A stretch of DNA of 64,000 bases from Neorhizobium sp. UBA3556 (GTDB lineage Bacteria > Pseudomonadota > Alphaproteobacteria > Rhizobiales > Rhizobiaceae). Positions 52,201 to 59,776 of the stretch are shown here, piece by piece. A program made the translations under genes and the position numbers. Position 1 is the stretch's first letter, and every line of letters starts with the position of its first letter. Location: assembly GCA_002376235.1 (NCBI GenBank), contig DFNX01000016.1:1-64000 (forward strand). Direction: 5' to 3'. The notes below the pieces were generated by a model. It had not been told where the DNA came from. It made no database searches and worked only from the letters and a program-made list of their open reading frames with translations.

Positions 52201-53024
52201 CGGGTCGTGCCGCCCGACTTGATCGCGCCGGCTGCCCGGTCGCCGATCTTGAGGAAGGACATCAGGCCGGAGGAACGGCCGCCGCCGGAAAGTTTTTCGC
52301 CTTCGCCGCGCAGATGGGAGAAGTTGGAGCCGGTGCCGGAACCGTATTTGAACAGGCGTGCCTCGCGAACCCACAAGTCCATGATGCCGCCTTCATTGAC
52401 CAGATCGTCGCCGACGGACTGGATGAAGCAGGCATGCGGCTGCGGATGTTCATAGGACGACTTGGACTTCGTCAGCTTGCCGGTGAAGGGGTCGACATAG
52501 AAATGGCCCTGGCCGGGACCATCGATGCCATAGGCCCAATGCAGGCCGGTGTTGAACCACTGCGGGGAATTCGGAGCGACGCGCTGCGTGGCGAGCATGT
52601 AGGCAAGCTCATCCTTGAACGCTGCCGCATCTTCTTCCGTGGAAAAGTATTTGCCCTTCCAGCCCCAATAGGTCCAGGTGCCGGCAAGACGCGTGAACAC
52701 CTGGCGGGCATCGGTCTCGGGACCATACTGCTCGTCCTTCGGCAGATCCTTCAGTGCCTTCTCATCGGCAACCGAACGCCACAGAAAGGAGGGAACATCG
52801 TTCTCTTCGACCTTCTTCAGGAATTTCGGAACGCCGGCCTTGCGGAAATACTTCTGGGCCAGAACGTCAGTCGCGACCTGAGAGAACTGCGCGGGCACGT
52901 CGATATCGGCAAGGCGGAAGACGATTGAGCCATCCGGATTGCGGATCTCGCTGGTCGCCTTGCGGAACTCGATGGTTCCGTAAGCGCCTGTCTCAGGCTT
53001 CGTGAAACGACGTTCGATGCGCAT
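49212..53024 (-). CDS. nrdJ: Adenosylcobalamin-dependent ribonucleotide reductase (class II)
   Basis: The product has 1270 residues from the start I prefer, 53024 (MRIERRFTKPETG). An ATG ten codons upstream (53054) lacks a ribosome-binding site. It makes deoxyribonucleotides from ribonucleotides with B12. Family features include VAPNSPQWFNTGLHWAYG, the active-site region NPCSEYMFLDDTACN, and a C-terminal cysteine-rich tail (MCSECQNF, CEKCDTC) that serves electron delivery. Paired NrdR-like boxes lie upstream. A transposon has inserted between its stop and its terminator. Confidence 0.97.
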   Translation of the reverse strand: MRIERRFTKPETGAYGTIEFRKATSEIRNPDGSIVFRLADIDVPAQFSQVATDVLAQKYFRKAGVPKFLKKVEENDVPSFLWRSVADEKALKDLPKDEQYGPETDARQVFTRLAGTWTYWGWKGKYFSTEEDAAAFKDELAYMLATQRVAPNSPQWFNTGLHWAYGIDGPGQGHFYVDPFTGKLTKSKSSYEHPQPHACFIQSVGDDLVNEGGIMDLWVREARLFKYGSGTGSNFSHLRGEGEKLSGGGRSSGLMSFLKIGDRAAGAIKSGGTTRRAAKMVVVDIDHPDIEEYINWKVKEEQKVAALVTGSKIVAKHLKAIMKACVNCEGSDDDCFDPAKNPALKREIRAAKKDLVPENYVKRVIQFAQQGYKDLEFKTYDTDWDSEAYLTVSGQNSNNSVSLKDDFLRAVENDGEWNLTARKDGKVMKTLKAKDLWEQISYAAWASADPGIHFNTTMNDWHTSPAGGPIRGSNPCSEYMFLDDTACNLASLNLLQFKDKATKNIAIADYEHAVRLWTVVLEVSVMMAQFPSKEIAELSYQYRTLGLGYANIGGFLMSSGIPYDSKEGRAIAGSLTAIMTGISYATSAEMAGELGPFPNFAPNRESMLRVIRNHRRAAYGETTGYEQLSVDPVPLYHDENPDQTLATHAKAAWDKALELGEKHGYRNAQTTVIAPTGTIGLVMDCDTTGIEPDFALVKFKKLAGGGYFKIINGAVPEALRTLGYTESQIAEIEAYAIGHGNLNQAPGINPGSLKAKGFSDEKIEAINGATKAAFDIKFVFNQWTLGTDFLKETLKVTDEQLADMSFNLLEHIGFSKKDIEAANIHVCGAMTLEGAPFLKDEHLAVFDCANPCGKIGKRYLSVESHIRMMAAAQPFISGAISKTINMPNEATVEDCGAAYMLSWKLALKANALYRDGSKLSQPLNASLIDEDDAEEAVEELMQQPIAAQAVQITEKIVERVIERVTREREKLPNRRQGYTQKANVGGHKVYLRTGEFGDGRIGEIFIDMHKEGAAFRAMMNNFAIAISLGLQYGVPLEEYVEAFTFTKFEPAGIVTGNDAIKNATSILDYVFRELAVSYLGRHDLAHVDTSDFSNTALGKGIKEGKTQLVSTGWTRGYKPTLIQGGAMGSSEAKGSATAAPARASASVTSIAGNTARKLEPAMAISTSEVVSFKRDYEERAKELAEDIAEDVNAEVVSEEKQVATALFSDKAEADAAAAKSEAKKVEADRRMKSIMQGYTGNMCSECQNFTMVRNGTCEKCDTCGATSGCS

Positions 53025-53774
53025 TGCCTCTAGTCCCTCATCTTTTGTCGCCATATAGGCGCACGTGTTCGATGCGGCCGCTCTCCATCATGGGCAGCCG
53101 GCTGAAATTCCATCCAGACTCATTGGATGTCTATCTGTATATTGTGCTGCATGATGACTGCCAACACTAAATATAGTATTAACAACATGTTTATGCCAGC
53201 CCAATCACCGTCTTGGCAGTGATTTTCAGAGCGCACGAAAACCCGTCACCCGGCTGTCTGTCAAAACACGCCCTGCGCTCGATTGTTTCCATAAAACTCG
53301 AAAAAGAACCGGCCTCGTTACTCCCGGTCCAGTCGCCGCCGCAACATATGTTTATTCATGCCGGAAAGGAGCTGATTCGGTCAAGACGTAGCCGGTAGGA
53401 GTTTCTAAACCACAAGATATTGTGGCCGGTGCCTGTGGATAACGGGGAATAAAAAACAGCTAGGATTCTCAAGTGCTTGGCGGAAATGGCTGAAACTTGC
53501 GCGAGGCTTGCCGATTTGGATTGTGGCGCGATCGGGGCAGATCCGCGGCGCTGGAAGCCCTTTCTGAACGGGCATTTTAGCATCTGGCCATACCATATTG
53601 AGACATATGGGTAACACGGCCATCCAAATGTAGAAAAGTCCGCCATCCTGTGGATGACGGACTGGCTATTGACACCAAAACGGCAGGGCAGGGTGTGCGT
53701 TAACGCATATCATGCTGCTGGTGGTTGCTGTATCTGCGAGCCACTATCTGTTGTGGCTCGCGGTTTGAATAAGG
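53025..53774. other. Intergenic region between nrdJ and gpt
   Basis: No gene is supported in these 750 bases. It contains the two NrdR-like boxes near nrdJ and a CCACAA-GATA-TTGTGG inverted repeat (53410-53425). The short open frames on both strands lack family similarity. A small RNA could be hidden here, but I see no clear promoter-plus-terminator pair. Confidence 0.45.
53132..53179 (-). promoter_or_regulatory. Pair of NrdR boxes upstream of nrdJ
   Basis: Two 16-base sites resemble the NrdR consensus ACACWATATATWGTGT. Box 1 (53132-53147) ends TATATTGTGC, and box 2 (53164-53179) reads ACACTAAATATAGTAT. Their centres are 32 bases apart, three helical turns, as in known NrdR pairs. NrdR would repress nrdJ when dATP is high. 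Box 1 matches only in its right half. Confidence 0.6.
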
Positions 53775-54272
53775 TTAACCCCGGTGTCCCTTCGCTATCG
53801 GCTCCTGATATGTGAAGCCCATATCCCAGGGGAAATAGATCCAGGTGTCCTGGGAAACCTCGGTAACGAAGGTATCGATCGTCGGTACGCCCGATGGCTT
53901 TGCATAGACGCAGGCGAAATGCGCCTTGGGCAGCATTTCGCGCACTTCCTTTGCCGTCTTGCCGGTGTCGGTCAGGTCATCGACGACAAGAATGCCTTCG
54001 CCGCCGTTTTCCAGAAGCTCGGGTGCGATGCCCTTGAGCAGGATCGTATCGCCCTGATTGACATAGTCATGGCGCGTGGCGATGCAGACCGTATCGATCA
54101 GACGAATATTGAGTTCGCGCGAAATGATCGCTGCCGGCACAAGGCCGCCGCGGGTGATGCAGACGATCGCCTTGAACTCCTGGCCGAGGCCGGAGAGACG
54201 CCAGGAGAGCGCACGGGTATCGCGGTGAAATTGGTCCCAGGAAACGGGGAAGGCTTTTTCGGGAAGAGACAT
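53775..54272 (-). CDS. gpt: Xanthine phosphoribosyltransferase (Gpt type)
   Basis: This 165-residue salvage enzyme joins xanthine or guanine to PRPP. It starts MSLPEKAFPVSWDQFHRDTR, has the PRPP-binding loop ILVVDDLTDTGKT at about 94-106, the ITRGGLVPAAII motif and the base-binding end IYFPWDMGF. This is the length of E. coli Gpt relatives. The open frame extends upstream to 54611 but without similarity. It is divergent from the acetyltransferase gene. Confidence 0.93.
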   Translation of the reverse strand: MSLPEKAFPVSWDQFHRDTRALSWRLSGLGQEFKAIVCITRGGLVPAAIISRELNIRLIDTVCIATRHDYVNQGDTILLKGIAPELLENGGEGILVVDDLTDTGKTAKEVREMLPKAHFACVYAKPSGVPTIDTFVTEVSQDTWIYFPWDMGFTYQEPIAKGHRG

Positions 54273-54434
54273 GAGGGTTCTGCCAAGTACAAGAGAGTTT
54301 CGTTGGCTCTCGCTAATAGCGGCAGATGCGGCAGGAAGGCAAGCGGGCCTTGCCGGAACGGCTGCACATGCGGCCAGATATGGCCTTAATCCTCTGCATA
54401 ACGAACATGCCTTTAAGTAGTAATGGAGCAAGCG

Positions 54435-55028
54435 ATGGACGAACTGGAAAAAGCAGCCCGAGGTTTGCTTTATGATGCGAACTACGATCCTACGGTTCTG
54501 GAAAAGCGCAAGGCGGCCAAGCGCATCCTGCATCGGTTGAATACGCTTTCGCCGGATGAAAACGACGAGCTTGTAAAATTGATCCGCAGCCTGCTCGGCC
54601 GGATCGGCCAAAATTTCGTCTTTGATGGTTCATTTCACTGCGACTACGGCTTCAACATCGAGATCGGCAACGATTTCTATGCCAACGTCAACCTTGTCAT
54701 TCTCGATGGCGCAAAAGTCACAATCGGCAACAATGTCTTCATTGCGCCGAATGTCGGCATCTACACTGCCGGCCACCCGCTGGATCATCAACGCCGCAAC
54801 GCGGGCCTCGAATATGCGCTCCCGATCACGATCGGAAACAATGTCTGGATCGGCGGTGGGGTCTCGATCATGCCGGGCGTGACGATCGGAGATGGCGCGG
54901 TAATCGGCAGCGGTGCAGTGGTCACGCGCGATATTGCGCCGAATGTCGTTGCCGCAGGAAATCCTGCACGCGTCATCCGCGAGATCGCCGCGGAAGATGG
55001 AAAGCGTGAAAACTTCGGTCGGAAATAA
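54435..55028 (+). CDS. Sugar O-acetyltransferase (maltose/nodulation acetyltransferase type)
   Basis: This 197-residue enzyme has the helical Mac domain (ARGLLYDANYDPTVLEKRKA) and then a left-handed beta helix of hexapeptide repeats ending GAVVTRDIAPNVVAAGNPAR. The catalytic His lies in IYTAGHPLD. It transfers acetyl groups from acetyl-CoA to sugars; NodL, Maa and LacA are relatives. The start at 54435 is favoured by GGAG seven bases upstream, with an in-frame ATG at 54423. Confidence 0.88.
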   Translation: MDELEKAARGLLYDANYDPTVLEKRKAAKRILHRLNTLSPDENDELVKLIRSLLGRIGQNFVFDGSFHCDYGFNIEIGNDFYANVNLVILDGAKVTIGNNVFIAPNVGIYTAGHPLDHQRRNAGLEYALPITIGNNVWIGGGVSIMPGVTIGDGAVIGSGAVVTRDIAPNVVAAGNPARVIREIAAEDGKRENFGRK

Positions 55029-55050
55029 TCATTCTGTTTGAAGGTGAACA

Positions 55051-55078
55051 GCGCAGCGGCAATGAGATGCCGCTGCGC
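55051..55078. terminator. Stem-loop between convergent genes
   Basis: GCGCAGCGGCA (55051-55061) pairs perfectly with TGCCGCTGCGC (55068-55078). It lies between the ends of two convergent genes and has no strong T-run, but could end both transcripts. Confidence 0.5.
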
Positions 55079-55083
55079 ACAAC

Positions 55084-55923
55084 TCAACGCGACAGAAGTG
55101 TCAGCGCCGTCATCGAATCGAGCAGGCTGCGTGTAACCCCGCCGAAGAACATCTCCCACCAGCGGGAATGTCCGTAGCCGCCCATCACGAGAAGATCGAT
55201 GCTTCGGTCGGCAAGCCGGTTTTCGATCGCCGCAGCCGGCGAATTGCCGCCGCTGTCCTGCGTCGTCAAGGTCACGTCTATGCCATGGCGAGCAAGCGTC
55301 GCGGCGAGTTCAGCCCCGGCAAGTTCCCGATCTCGATCGCCCCGTTCAGGCGGATCGATGACCAGAACCTCGACCGATGAGGCCTGCTTGAGGAGCGGCA
55401 GCGAATCGAACGTCGCACGAGCTGCCTCGCGCGAACCGTTCCAGGCGATCAGCACGCGTTCGATCGGCTTCGGTTGTTTCAGCGTATAGGGGACGAGCAG
55501 CATCGGTCGCCCGCTTTCGAACAGAAAGGTTTCCAGGTCGGCGCGATGATCGGCCTGGGAAGGACTGCTCTGGTTGGCAACGATAAGGTCCGCTGTCCGC
55601 GCCACCTCCTGAACGGAACTGGACGCATAACCAGCTGCCAGCATATAGCTGCGCCATTCGGCTGAAAGTCCCTCGCGCGTCGCCTTTTGGCGAAAGATCT
55701 GCTCTATCGCCTGTGTTTCCTTCTGTGCGCTTTCCTGCAGGATCTCGATTGCAGTCGGATCGGGGATCTCCATCGGCGCAATCAGCGGCACGGCGGTCAG
55801 CGTTTCGGCATGAACGCCGACGAGATGCGCGGAAAACTGCTCTGCGATTGCGACCGCAAAATCGGTGATCTGACCTGCATTGCGTTGCGTGTCGAGAACG
55901 GCAAGAACAGTCTTGTAGGACAT
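55084..55923 (-). CDS. Tandem universal stress protein
   Basis: This 279-residue protein starts at 55923, six bases after GAGGAG, and has two UspA folds: the first begins MSYKTVLAVLDTQRNAGQ, the second near IERVLIAWNGSREAARATFD. The end of the second carries the nucleotide-binding type GGYGHSRWWEMFFGGVTR. Such proteins help survival under stress; the partner is unknown. It is convergent with the acetyltransferase gene. Confidence 0.87.
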   Translation of the reverse strand: MSYKTVLAVLDTQRNAGQITDFAVAIAEQFSAHLVGVHAETLTAVPLIAPMEIPDPTAIEILQESAQKETQAIEQIFRQKATREGLSAEWRSYMLAAGYASSSVQEVARTADLIVANQSSPSQADHRADLETFLFESGRPMLLVPYTLKQPKPIERVLIAWNGSREAARATFDSLPLLKQASSVEVLVIDPPERGDRDRELAGAELAATLARHGIDVTLTTQDSGGNSPAAAIENRLADRSIDLLVMGGYGHSRWWEMFFGGVTRSLLDSMTALTLLSR

Positions 55924-56013
55924 GGACATCTCCTCATTATCGGCTTCGTGTCGAGCCTTGCATTTAATAAGGTGGGGCTGCCGCGGCACGGGTCAACGGC
56001 CGCTGCCAAAGTG

Positions 56014-56799
56014 TCATGCGTCGGCGGTAGGATTGGCCGAAATCCCCTTGCGATCAAGGGCCGCGATCATCTCCGAAACGGCCTCGGCCGCCGCGTCCAT
56101 CGTCTGTTCATCCCGCGCGCGCACGACGATTTCCGTCGAGAATTTCTTTCCGTCGAACCGTGGATAGGAGCCGATGCTGGTTTCGGGATGCGCCTTCTGG
56201 ATATCGGCAAGCAGCGTGCCGATATCGCCTTCGCCATAGGGGCAGGAGACGGCGCGCGACAGCATCCTGGTTCCGCTGCGCAATGTCGGCAGAACATTGT
56301 CCACCATTGCCTGAAAGACCTGCGGTACGCCGGCCATCACATAGACATTCCCGATAACGAAACCGGGAGCTGTCGAGACCGGGTTGGCGATATGTTTCGC
56401 CCCTTCCGGCATCCGCGCCATGCGCTGGCGGGCAGGGGTGAATTCCATCTCCCGCCGCTTGTACATCTCGCCAAGCAGCGTCATCGCATCCGGGTCATAA
56501 ATGCAGTCGACACCAAAAGCCTTGGACACGGCATCGGCAGTGATATCGTCATGGGTCGGGCCGATCCCGCCGGAGGTGAAGATGTAGTCATGACGCGCCC
56601 TCAAGGCATTGAGCGCCTCGACAATCGCATCTTCTTCATCCGCAACGATGCGAACCTCCTTGAGGTCGATCGCCGAAAGCGTGAGCATATCGGCCAGATG
56701 CCCGATATTCTTGTCCTTGGTGCGCCCCGAAAGCAGCTCATCGCCGATAGCGAGCATGGCTGCGGTAACAATGGAGGATGAGGCGGGATGATCGGACAT
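56014..56799 (-). CDS. CinA-like molybdopterin-binding domain protein
   Basis: This 261-residue protein has the MoCF/CinA N-terminal domain: AMLAIGDELLSGRTKDKNIG, IFTSGGIGPTHDDITADAV and the VYVMAGVPQVFQAM segment. It lacks the C-terminal amidase domain of full CinA. Single-domain forms are common in alphaproteobacteria and are related to ADP-ribose or NMN metabolism proteins; the exact reaction is not clear. No strong operon partner is seen. Confidence 0.85.
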   Translation of the reverse strand: MSDHPASSSIVTAAMLAIGDELLSGRTKDKNIGHLADMLTLSAIDLKEVRIVADEEDAIVEALNALRARHDYIFTSGGIGPTHDDITADAVSKAFGVDCIYDPDAMTLLGEMYKRREMEFTPARQRMARMPEGAKHIANPVSTAPGFVIGNVYVMAGVPQVFQAMVDNVLPTLRSGTRMLSRAVSCPYGEGDIGTLLADIQKAHPETSIGSYPRFDGKKFSTEIVVRARDEQTMDAAAEAVSEMIAALDRKGISANPTADA

Positions 56800-57093
56800 G
56801 GCGGGCTCGCTTTCTGTAATGGCTGGACGTTAATCCGCCCGCCGCGGAATGCAATCCCGCCATGCGTCTTGATAACGCGCAAATTGAGCACGCCGTGCTG
56901 TGATCGTTCAAGAATAGTGGACACTGCGTCGTGGTGCTGCCGTCTGGCAGCGCATGCGACTGTCCGCTAGTTTCCAGCCACACGCTTGTTACAGGTCAGG
57001 TCAATGATCATCGAGTTCTTGAAAAAGTTGTTGAGTGGCGCACCTTCTGTAAGCTCTGCAACAGCGTCCACATCCTTAGAGGAAACGAAGAAA

Positions 57094-57693
57094 ATGACGA
57101 AGGTTCTGGTTCTCTATTATTCTTCCTATGGCCATATCGAAAAGATGGCCTACGCTGTCGCCGAAGGCGCAAAGTCTGCCGGTGCCGATGTCACCGTCAA
57201 GCGCGTCCCGGAACTGGTTCCGGAAGACGTTGCCAAGTCCTCACACTTCAAGCTCGATCAGGATGCACCGATCGCGACCCCCGCCGAACTCGACCAGTAT
57301 GATGCGATCATCGTAGGTTCAGGCACGCGTTTCGGCACAGTCACCTCGCAAATGCGCAATTTCTGGGATCAGACGGGCGGCCTGTGGGCAAGCGGCAAGC
57401 TGGTCGGCAAGGTCGGCTCGGTCTTCACGTCATCCGCCACCCAGCATGGCGGCCAGGAATCGACGATCCTCGGCTTCATTCCGACCCTGCTTCACCACGG
57501 CATGGCCGTTGTCGGTCTCCCCTATGCTTTCCAGGGCCAGATGGGCGTGGAAGCGGTCAAGGGCGGCTCGCCCTACGGTGCCTCCACCATCACCGACGGC
57601 GACGGCTCGCGCCAGCCTTCCGAAGTCGAACTGGAAGCCGCAAAGTTCCAGGGCGCACATGTCGCAAAGATCGCAGCCAAACTTTCGGCCTGA
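57094..57693 (+). CDS. wrbA: NAD(P)H:quinone oxidoreductase, WrbA type
   Basis: This 199-residue flavoprotein reduces quinones by two electrons. It has the FMN-binding start VLVLYYSSYGHIEKMA, the GTRFGTVTSQMRNFWDQTGG segment and the TQHGGQESTI loop of WrbA. GAGGAA and GAAG precede the ATG at 57094. The frame is open upstream for 36 more codons from 56986, discussed as a finding. A strong terminator follows. Confidence 0.93.
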   Translation: MTKVLVLYYSSYGHIEKMAYAVAEGAKSAGADVTVKRVPELVPEDVAKSSHFKLDQDAPIATPAELDQYDAIIVGSGTRFGTVTSQMRNFWDQTGGLWASGKLVGKVGSVFTSSATQHGGQESTILGFIPTLLHHGMAVVGLPYAFQGQMGVEAVKGGSPYGASTITDGDGSRQPSEVELEAAKFQGAHVAKIAAKLSA

Positions 57694-57722
57694 TCGCGAT
57701 TAGCCTTCACAGCCGAAATATG

Positions 57723-57749
57723 GGGAGCAGCGTTTGCTGCTCCCTTTTT
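57723..57749 (+). terminator. wrbA terminator
   Basis: GGGAGCAGC (57723-57731) pairs perfectly with GCTGCTCCC (57736-57744), loop GTTT, followed by TTTTT. It is a textbook rho-independent terminator. Confidence 0.93.
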
Positions 57750-57870
57750 GCTGTCTAGGTGCACTCACGGGCACAAAACCGCAATCCGCGACCACCTTTG
57801 TGCTTTTATGCGCCTCGTAGACCGGGTCGCTATGCGTGCTTGGTTATTTCATACCAATGAGTTGGGTATC

Positions 57871-57955
57871 TGGTGCGGACGGCGGGGATCGAACCCGCAT
57901 GACCGAGGCCGAGAGATTTTAAGTCTCTTGCGTCTACCAGTTTCGCCACGTCCGC
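57871..57955 (-). tRNA. tRNA-Leu (anticodon UAA)
   Basis: Read on the minus strand it begins GCGGACGTGGCGAAACTGGT and ends GTCCGCACCA, with a seven-pair acceptor stem GCGGACG/CGTCCGC, a T-loop GGTTCGATCC and a class II long variable arm (CGGCCTCGGTCATG). The anticodon loop CTTAAAA gives UAA, reading leucine codons UUA and UUG. The CCA end is encoded. Confidence 0.95.
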
Positions 57956-58062
57956 GTGCTGTTGCTTTTCAGGTAGATAGACGATTCCGTCAAGCGCAGC
58001 TTTACAAAACCGGCAGTTTTGTCTGTCTGTTTCGATCCTGTCTCTACTGAGCTGCCGAAGCC

Positions 58063-58099
58063 GAAAAAGAAGAGGCCGGCACGCTGTCGCACCAGCCTC
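58063..58099 (-). terminator. Terminator of the DUF3597 gene
   Basis: On the minus strand GAGGC...GCCTC arms (58099-58072) with an imperfect inner stem are followed by TTCTTTTTC. It lies just after the DUF3597 stop. Confidence 0.7.
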
Positions 58100-58125
58100 T
58101 CGCCTTGACGTCTTCACATCTCGTT

Positions 58126-58551
58126 TCAGTCTAGAAGTTCTGCCGGCACCTTGCCGCCATTTTCCGACAGTTTTTTCATCAACGCCTTGTGCAGCCACAT
58201 GTTCATCTTGGCGGAATCTCCCGTGTCGCCGGTATAGCCCAGTTCGGCTGCGAGTTCCTTTCGTTCGGCAAGGCTTGCATCCATGCCGAGCGCTTTCATG
58301 AGGTCGACGATCGAGTGACGCCAGTCGAGCTTCTGACCGCTCTTCTTGACCGCAGCATCGAGGATCGGCGCTACGTCGACAGGGCCTGACGCGGGCTGGC
58401 TTTGCGCCGGAGCAGCGGATGTCGCTGCCGGAGCAGCAGCCGAAGCGGATGCTGAAGGTGTGGCAGGCGCAGCCGTTGTGGCGGCAGGATTTTCAGCCGC
58501 CGCTGCAGGCGAGCCGAAGATCGCATTCTTGATCTTGCTGAAGATGCTCAT
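58126..58551 (-). CDS. DUF3597 domain protein
   Basis: This 141-residue protein begins MSIFSKIKNAIFGSP, continues with an Ala/Pro linker of about 40 residues, and ends in the DUF3597 domain (KLDWRHSIVDLMKALGMDAS, ELAAELGYTGD). The domain is helical and its function is unknown; some relatives carry LysM domains. GAGGAGAGG lies before the ATG at 58551. It is divergent from the esterase gene. Confidence 0.82.
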   Translation of the reverse strand: MSIFSKIKNAIFGSPAAAAENPAATTAAPATPSASASAAAPAATSAAPAQSQPASGPVDVAPILDAAVKKSGQKLDWRHSIVDLMKALGMDASLAERKELAAELGYTGDTGDSAKMNMWLHKALMKKLSENGGKVPAELLD

Positions 58552-58733
58552 TGGTCCTCTCCTCAAAGTTAGACGAAAAAGAAACTAGTGCATCGAGTAA
58601 GCGAGGAAATGGGGTGAATGTCGAAACAACGCGAATTCTCATCAATGCAGCTTTACGGACGCGACAACCTGCTGAACTGACGTTGACGCGGCATGCACCG
58701 GATCTATGTCCTCAGGACAACGGGAGAGAAAAC

Positions 58734-59633
58734 ATGATCCGGATATTGATGTTCTTTTTGCTGGCGATCTTCGCCGGCTCGGCAGCGCGTGCCGAAGGCA
58801 CGGTGAAGGAAGGCCAGTTCATGGCCAGCCGCATTCTTGGAAAGAACGTCGAGTTCACGCTTTATCTGCCACCCGGCTATGGCCGCGATGACAGGCGCTA
58901 TCCGGTCATCTACCTGATGCATGGCGGCGGTGATGGCCAGAACCAGGATTGGTATCGCTTCGGCAACGCCAATCTCGTATTCGACAGGCTGATCGAAAGC
59001 GGCGAAGTGCCGCCGTTCATCGCCGTTACGCCCGAAGGCCGCCGTGATGACGCCAACAGGTTCAACACCTATTATATGAACGACGCGGACGGCCAGTATC
59101 TGTGGCAGGATATGTTCGTGAAGGAGTTCGTGCCGCATGTGGAAAAGACTTTCCCGATCATTCCCGGCAAGAAATCCCGCGGCATTCTCGGCCTTTCGAT
59201 GGGCGGTTATGCGGCAATCGCCTTCTCCATGAAATATCCCGATCTTTTCGCCGGTGCCGCGGCTTTGAGCGCTGCATTCCGTACAGACCAGCAGATTGTC
59301 GATATGGATCAGGCTGGCTATGATCGCCGCTACGGCAAGGCTTGGGGGGTCGGATTGACCGCCCGCGATCGCCTCAACCAGAAATATTACGCCAACAGTG
59401 TCCTGGATCTGGCCGACAAGACCTCGGTGGACGAAATCGCCAAGACCGAACTCTACATCGATTGCGGCTCATACGACGATTTCTTCGTCGGCAATGCCGA
59501 ACTGACCCTGAAGCTGCAGAAACTCAAGGTGCCGCATCGCTTCATGGCGCGGGAAGGCGGTCATGACTGGACGTATTGGCGCACCGGACTGCCTCAAGCG
59601 ACCACCTTTCTTGGAAATATTTTCCATCAATAA
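58734..59633 (+). CDS. Exported esterase of the alpha/beta-hydrolase fold
   Basis: This 299-residue protein has a signal peptide (cut after ARAEG, about residue 20) and the esterase-D-like fold: VIYLMHGGGDGQNQDW, nucleophile GLSMGGYAA, acid in YIDCGSYDDF and His in GGHDWTYW. It should act in the periplasm on a carboxylic ester such as a feruloyl or acyl group. GGGAGAG precedes the ATG. No partner is obvious. Confidence 0.85.
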   Translation: MIRILMFFLLAIFAGSAARAEGTVKEGQFMASRILGKNVEFTLYLPPGYGRDDRRYPVIYLMHGGGDGQNQDWYRFGNANLVFDRLIESGEVPPFIAVTPEGRRDDANRFNTYYMNDADGQYLWQDMFVKEFVPHVEKTFPIIPGKKSRGILGLSMGGYAAIAFSMKYPDLFAGAAALSAAFRTDQQIVDMDQAGYDRRYGKAWGVGLTARDRLNQKYYANSVLDLADKTSVDEIAKTELYIDCGSYDDFFVGNAELTLKLQKLKVPHRFMAREGGHDWTYWRTGLPQATTFLGNIFHQ

Positions 59634-59776
59634 CAGAATACTGGGAAGGAATGCTAATGTTTCACTGAAACATTGTTGCGAACAGGGAACCGTTCGGCCG
59701 AGAAACGGGCTTGGTCTTCCTCGGTCAGCTGTGGCATAGCGGAGAAAATCTTGATGATCCGTGGATGGTTTAAGTG

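Noticed and set aside
49767..52928. A very long plus-strand frame (1053 codons) opposite nrdJ
   Set aside because: It is antisense to the strongly conserved nrdJ gene and its composition reflects third-base GC bias. No family similarity is seen.
53055..53400. Cobalamin riboswitch upstream of nrdJ
   Set aside because: I looked for the conserved B12 box and its surrounding stems and did not find them. NrdR-like boxes explain the region better.
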